Shown piece after piece: positions 5,182-8,169 of a DNA stretch of 8,169 nt. The stretch spans positions 1 through 8,169 of the forward strand of contig JASLGC010000276.1 in assembly GCA_030150335.1 (NCBI GenBank), written 5' to 3'. Each line of letters opens with the position of its first letter. Position 1 is the stretch's first letter. The stretch comes from Flavobacterium sp. (lineage in GTDB: Bacteria > Bacteroidota > Bacteroidia > Flavobacteriales > Flavobacteriaceae). Below the pieces are notes generated by a model. It did no database searches. It saw nothing but the letters and a program-made list of their open reading frames with translations, and was not told the DNA's origin. The translations under genes and the position numbers were made by a program.

Positions 5182-8169
5182 TTATTTCACTTCTAAAACA
5201 ATATTCATAAATGTCTTACCTGATACAATTCCATTTGCTTTTACTTTATAAGTTAACACTCCTGCATCAGATAATGACACTATTTCAAATACAGCATCAT
5301 CGTAATAAGTGATGTGGTAGTTTAACTCATTTGCCGGTAATACAGGCAACTTAGCATCTTTTCCTACACTTGAATACATCGGTGTTTCAAATTGCTTTTT
5401 GTAATCTGCATAAATATCTTTCGTATAAGTCGCTCCTGCCTTTACTTCTAATGCTAATGACGGCATATAGAAAAACTTCGGCATCATAGCCTTTAACTCT
5501 TGATATGATGCACCTTTGTTTCCATCAGCAACCAAGAACGCACCTTTTGAAGCATTACCTGATTCTAATTTTGTAGCAGGAACTTCTTTAGTACCAATAT
5601 GTTTAGCTTTTACTCCGCTATCTTTAATTTCGATTGTTACTCCATTTAAAACAGCTTTATCACCTCCTGTTATTGTCAATGCTTCTTTACTTTCAATTTT
5701 TTGACCATAAGCATTCAGCGGTTTATATTCTGCTTTTTTAACACCCACTGCTGTTAACACATATCCTTCTGGATTTAGCTCAGAATTCATTTTATTAGCC
5801 GTAATGGTATTATCAGCAATTTTTTCGTTTGTAATTCCTAAATTATTTACATCTATAGTAACATTATTTAATACTGCTTTAGCTCCATTTAGAACACTAA
5901 TAGCTTTACTACCTTTTAGCTCTTGTGCATTAGTATTCAATGGTAAATATTGTGCTTCTCCATCTCCATCAGCTGTCAAAACAGTACCTCGTGGAGATTC
6001 TTCACTATTCATTTTCTCTGCAGTTACCGCTGCCTGTCCTATCTTATCAGTAGTAATTCCTCCATCTATTACATCTATAGAAGCAGCTCTTAATACTGAA
6101 TGTTCACCATCTGTAACTGCAATAGCACCAATTCCAGACAATGCCTTTCCTTGAACATCAATTATAGTATTAACATCAACAAACTCAGTACTGTCATCTT
6201 TAGAAACTAAAACTTTATTATTACCATAACCTACTGAACTAATCTTAGCTGTAGTAACTGATAAATCTTTTAAATGTTTCGTTGCAACTCCACCATCTGC
6301 AATTTTAATTTCAGTTGCTTTTATTAATGCTTTATTTCCTTCCTCTACAGCAATAGAACCATCAGTTGTCAAATCTTTACCGTGATTTACAACAAGGTCA
6401 CCTAAGCTCTTATAACTTGCTCCTCCTTCTCCATCAGCACTTAATACAGCGTCGGTTGCAGCATTTCCTGTTGGTAATACAGAACTCACCTTATCTACTG
6501 TTACAGCTTTTGTTGCAATTTTTGTACTTGTAACTGCACTATTCGCTAATTTAGACTCTATTACAGCTCTTTCTCCAAGTTTAGCACTTGTTACGGCTGC
6601 ATCTACCAGTTTAACAGTAGTAATAGCAGCATTTACAACTTTACTCGTTGAAACAGCGTTATCAGCTAATTTACCATTGGTAACAGCGTTACCCGCTAAT
6701 AAATCCGTTGTAATCCCTTCGTTTTTAACTTGAATATTTACTTGGTTATTAACAGCATTTTCCCCTGTTGTATTATTTGCAAATTCTAAAGCATTACCTA
6801 ACACTAAATCTTCTGCATTATTATCTACAACAGTTTTAACTGCCTTATACTCCACACTACCATCTGCATTAGAAACAGGAACCATATTAGCCGTTTTAGG
6901 TGCACTTAATTTAATAGCACCTACTTGTTGATCAACAATGTGTTTTCCTAAAATAGAACTCTCGTTAATTACCAATTCAACATCTTTCAATAAAGCCGCT
7001 TGTCCACCAGTAACTTTGATAGTTGCATCAGAGCTCTTCAAATCACCTTTACCGATTACTTCATTAACAGATTTATACGCTACATTTCCACTTCCATCAG
7101 CTGTAAGTACTGTATTCGCAACTTCATTTGTAGTAGCATCTTTTTTAGAACTAATCTTAACTGTAGTAACCGCTTTATCAACTAATTGAAGTGTTTGCAC
7201 TGCATTTAACTGAATATGTTCATTGGCAATTCCGCCTGCTGCTACCTTAATATTTACAGCATTAAGTACTGATTTTTCACCATTAGTAACTGTAATCGAA
7301 TTATCAGATGATAATTCTTTTGCATTTTCATTTAATGGTAAATATTTCGCTTCTCCATCCCCTAAAGAAGTTAAGACTGTTCCTAACAAGGATTTCTCAC
7401 TATTCATTTTGGTAGCTGTAATAGTTTTGTTAGCTATTTTAGCATTTGTAATACCTCCATTTCTAACACCAATACTCACATCTTTTAAAACTGCATGTGT
7501 ACCGCCTTCTATTTCAATAGCACCATTTGCTATTTCAGACAAGTCCTTGCCATCAACATTTATCAGGTTGTTTATTGCTGTAAACTCAGCTCCTCCTTCT
7601 CCATCAGCTATTAATACATGATTTTTTGTTTCCTCACCAGAGTTAATTTTACCCACTGTTACCGATTTATCAGCTAAGTGAACAGTCTCTACTCCTTTTT
7701 CCTTAATATCTATTTCCGCAGCCTGTAGCAAAGCTTTTTCCCCTGTTTTAACTACAATAGCACCAGTCCCAGATAACGGTTTTCCTTGATTGAAAACCAA
7801 TTCATTCATTCCTTTATAAGCTGCTTTCCCTTTTCCATCTGCTGTAAGAACAGTATTTTCTGCTGCTCCTTGAGAATTAAATTTAGACGCTTCAATAGAA
7901 TTTTCCTTTATACTCAAACTAACATCACCTAATGTTTTATTTGTTCCATTATCAACATCTATAACACTATCACCTGATAAATTACCTTTTGAAGCAATAA
8001 CATCTGGTGTAATCTGCTTGTAAGTAACATTTCCGGCTGCATCACTAATTGCAACGCGATTATCAACACCTGCTCCGCCAGACAGTTTTGTATCAGTAAT
8101 AGCTTTATCAGCTACTTTAACAGTAGTAACAGCGTTATCTCCTAATTTAGCAGTAGTGATTCCTCCCTC
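5182..8169 (-). CDS. Giant modular repeat protein, probably surface or secreted (3' part; start outside window)
   Basis: The frame is open from the right edge to TAA 5182-5184, giving 995 visible residues. The TTG at 7917 is internal: the 84 upstream codons continue the same repeats. Ten modules are seen. A typical one reads LSGxGAIxVxxGxxALL, then I.I...GITT.KIADxxVTxxKMNS, then VLTADGxGxAxYxxLN. Module 6 contains a run of ten-residue repeats of the type NAVTxxKLAD, a pattern also found in phage tail fibres and bacterial surface proteins. The last 99 residues (5185-5481) form a different, aromatic-rich domain (KFFYMPS, YADYKKQF, YHITYYD). I associate this type of ending with large flavobacterial repeat proteins, from memory only. 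The visible part has no Cys or Trp and only about five Arg, fitting an extracellular elongated protein. I see no type A T9SS sorting motif. The N-terminus, signal peptide and promoter are outside the window. A tail-fibre-like role or adhesin is possible; the function is unknown. Confidence 0.9.
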   Translation of the reverse strand, partial: EGGITTAKLGDNAVTTVKVADKAITDTKLSGGAGVDNRVAISDAAGNVTYKQITPDVIASKGNLSGDSVIDVDNGTNKTLGDVSLSIKENSIEASKFNSQGAAENTVLTADGKGKAAYKGMNELVFNQGKPLSGTGAIVVKTGEKALLQAAEIDIKEKGVETVHLADKSVTVGKINSGEETKNHVLIADGEGGAEFTAINNLINVDGKDLSEIANGAIEIEGGTHAVLKDVSIGVRNGGITNAKIANKTITATKMNSEKSLLGTVLTSLGDGEAKYLPLNENAKELSSDNSITVTNGEKSVLNAVNIKVAAGGIANEHIQLNAVQTLQLVDKAVTTVKISSKKDATTNEVANTVLTADGSGNVAYKSVNEVIGKGDLKSSDATIKVTGGQAALLKDVELVINESSILGKHIVDQQVGAIKLSAPKTANMVPVSNADGSVEYKAVKTVVDNNAEDLVLGNALEFANNTTGENAVNNQVNIQVKNEGITTDLLAGNAVTNGKLADNAVSTSKVVNAAITTVKLVDAAVTSAKLGERAVIESKLANSAVTSTKIATKAVTVDKVSSVLPTGNAATDAVLSADGEGGASYKSLGDLVVNHGKDLTTDGSIAVEEGNKALIKATEIKIADGGVATKHLKDLSVTTAKISSVGYGNNKVLVSKDDSTEFVDVNTIIDVQGKALSGIGAIAVTDGEHSVLRAASIDVIDGGITTDKIGQAAVTAEKMNSEESPRGTVLTADGDGEAQYLPLNTNAQELKGSKAISVLNGAKAVLNNVTIDVNNLGITNEKIADNTITANKMNSELNPEGYVLTAVGVKKAEYKPLNAYGQKIESKEALTITGGDKAVLNGVTIEIKDSGVKAKHIGTKEVPATKLESGNASKGAFLVADGNKGASYQELKAMMPKFFYMPSLALEVKAGATYTKDIYADYKKQFETPMYSSVGKDAKLPVLPANELNYHITYYDDAVFEIVSLSDAGVLTYKVKANGIVSGKTFMNIVLEVK
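5482..7983 (-). repeat. Two tandem five-module super-repeats inside the giant protein
   Basis: Ten modules group as 1-5 (6814-7983) and 6-10 (5482-6813). Corresponding modules share features absent from the others. Modules 1 and 6 have an atypical N/T-rich start (NGTNKT versus NNTTGEN) and end ELVFNQG versus DLVVNHG. Modules 2 and 7 end INVDG versus IDVQG. Modules 3 and 8 share KMNSE, GTVLT and YLPLN.NA. Modules 4 and 9 share the AVLN or SVLN segment with VxINV-type strands. Modules 5 and 10 share KHI plus a KL ending and Y..(V/L)K. This supports duplication of a five-module block followed by divergence. Module boundaries are my manual estimate. Confidence 0.7.
6481..6690 (-). repeat. Seven tandem decapeptide repeats (NAVTxxKLAD type)
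   Basis: Seven consecutive ten-residue units: NAVTNGKLAD, NAVSTSKVVN, AAITTVKLVD, AAVTSAKLGE, RAVIESKLAN, SAVTSTKIAT, KAVTVDKVSS. The consensus is xA(V/I)TxxK(L/V/I)xx. The 30-bp DNA period is degenerate, so the run is old or under selection at the protein level. A shorter run of about three units occurs at the right edge (8080-8166). Equivalent positions in most other modules hold only one or two units, so this is a local expansion. Confidence 0.88.

Noticed and set aside
7915..7917. TTG as the start codon of the repeat protein
   Set aside because: The frame stays open for 84 further codons to the window edge and those codons encode the same repeat modules, so the real start is upstream of the window.

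Overview
The window looks like chromosomal DNA of an AT-rich Flavobacteriia member (Bacteroidota). The basis is a fused alpha/beta 2-oxoacid dehydrogenase E1 of the type common in that group, weak or absent Shine-Dalgarno sequences, and a very large surface-type repeat protein ending in a domain I associate with flavobacterial repeat proteins. A Myroides-like genus is possible but cannot be proven from this sequence.

All convincing genes lie on the minus strand. Reading in the direction of transcription, from right to left, there are four regions. (1) 8169-5182 is the 3' part of a giant repetitive protein, open through the right edge. Its ten ~65-145-residue modules form two five-module super-repeats followed by a ~99-residue C-terminal domain. 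A perfect 13-bp hairpin terminator (5121-5157) closes it. (2) 5120-3618 is ~1.5 kb of AT-rich, mostly non-coding DNA holding one small three-helix membrane protein gene (4392-4682). (3) 3617-1632 encodes a fused E1 (probably branched-chain 2-oxoacid dehydrogenase). (4) 1600-650 (purC) and 636-1 (NfsB-type nitroreductase) follow with gaps of 31 and 13 bp, so the last three genes look like one transcription unit.

The most unusual signal is in the non-coding DNA. Two islands, 3821-3902 and 4940-5021, have the same architecture to the base pair: three 7-bp words in direct orientation at offsets 0, 11 and 22, a 35-bp spacer, then two inverted copies at offsets 64 and 75. The words differ completely between islands (core GGCA in one, TCGTA in the other), but both spacers carry TTTTTG at the same offset. 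The islands share orientation, lie 1119 bp apart and bracket the membrane protein gene. This looks like a pair of recombinase att-like sites or multi-site operators with island-specific half-sites, perhaps delimiting a small cassette.

The metabolic genes are housekeeping: branched-chain keto acid oxidation or iso-fatty-acid primer supply, purine synthesis, and a flavin reductase. No RNA genes, CRISPR array, transposase or integrase were found.
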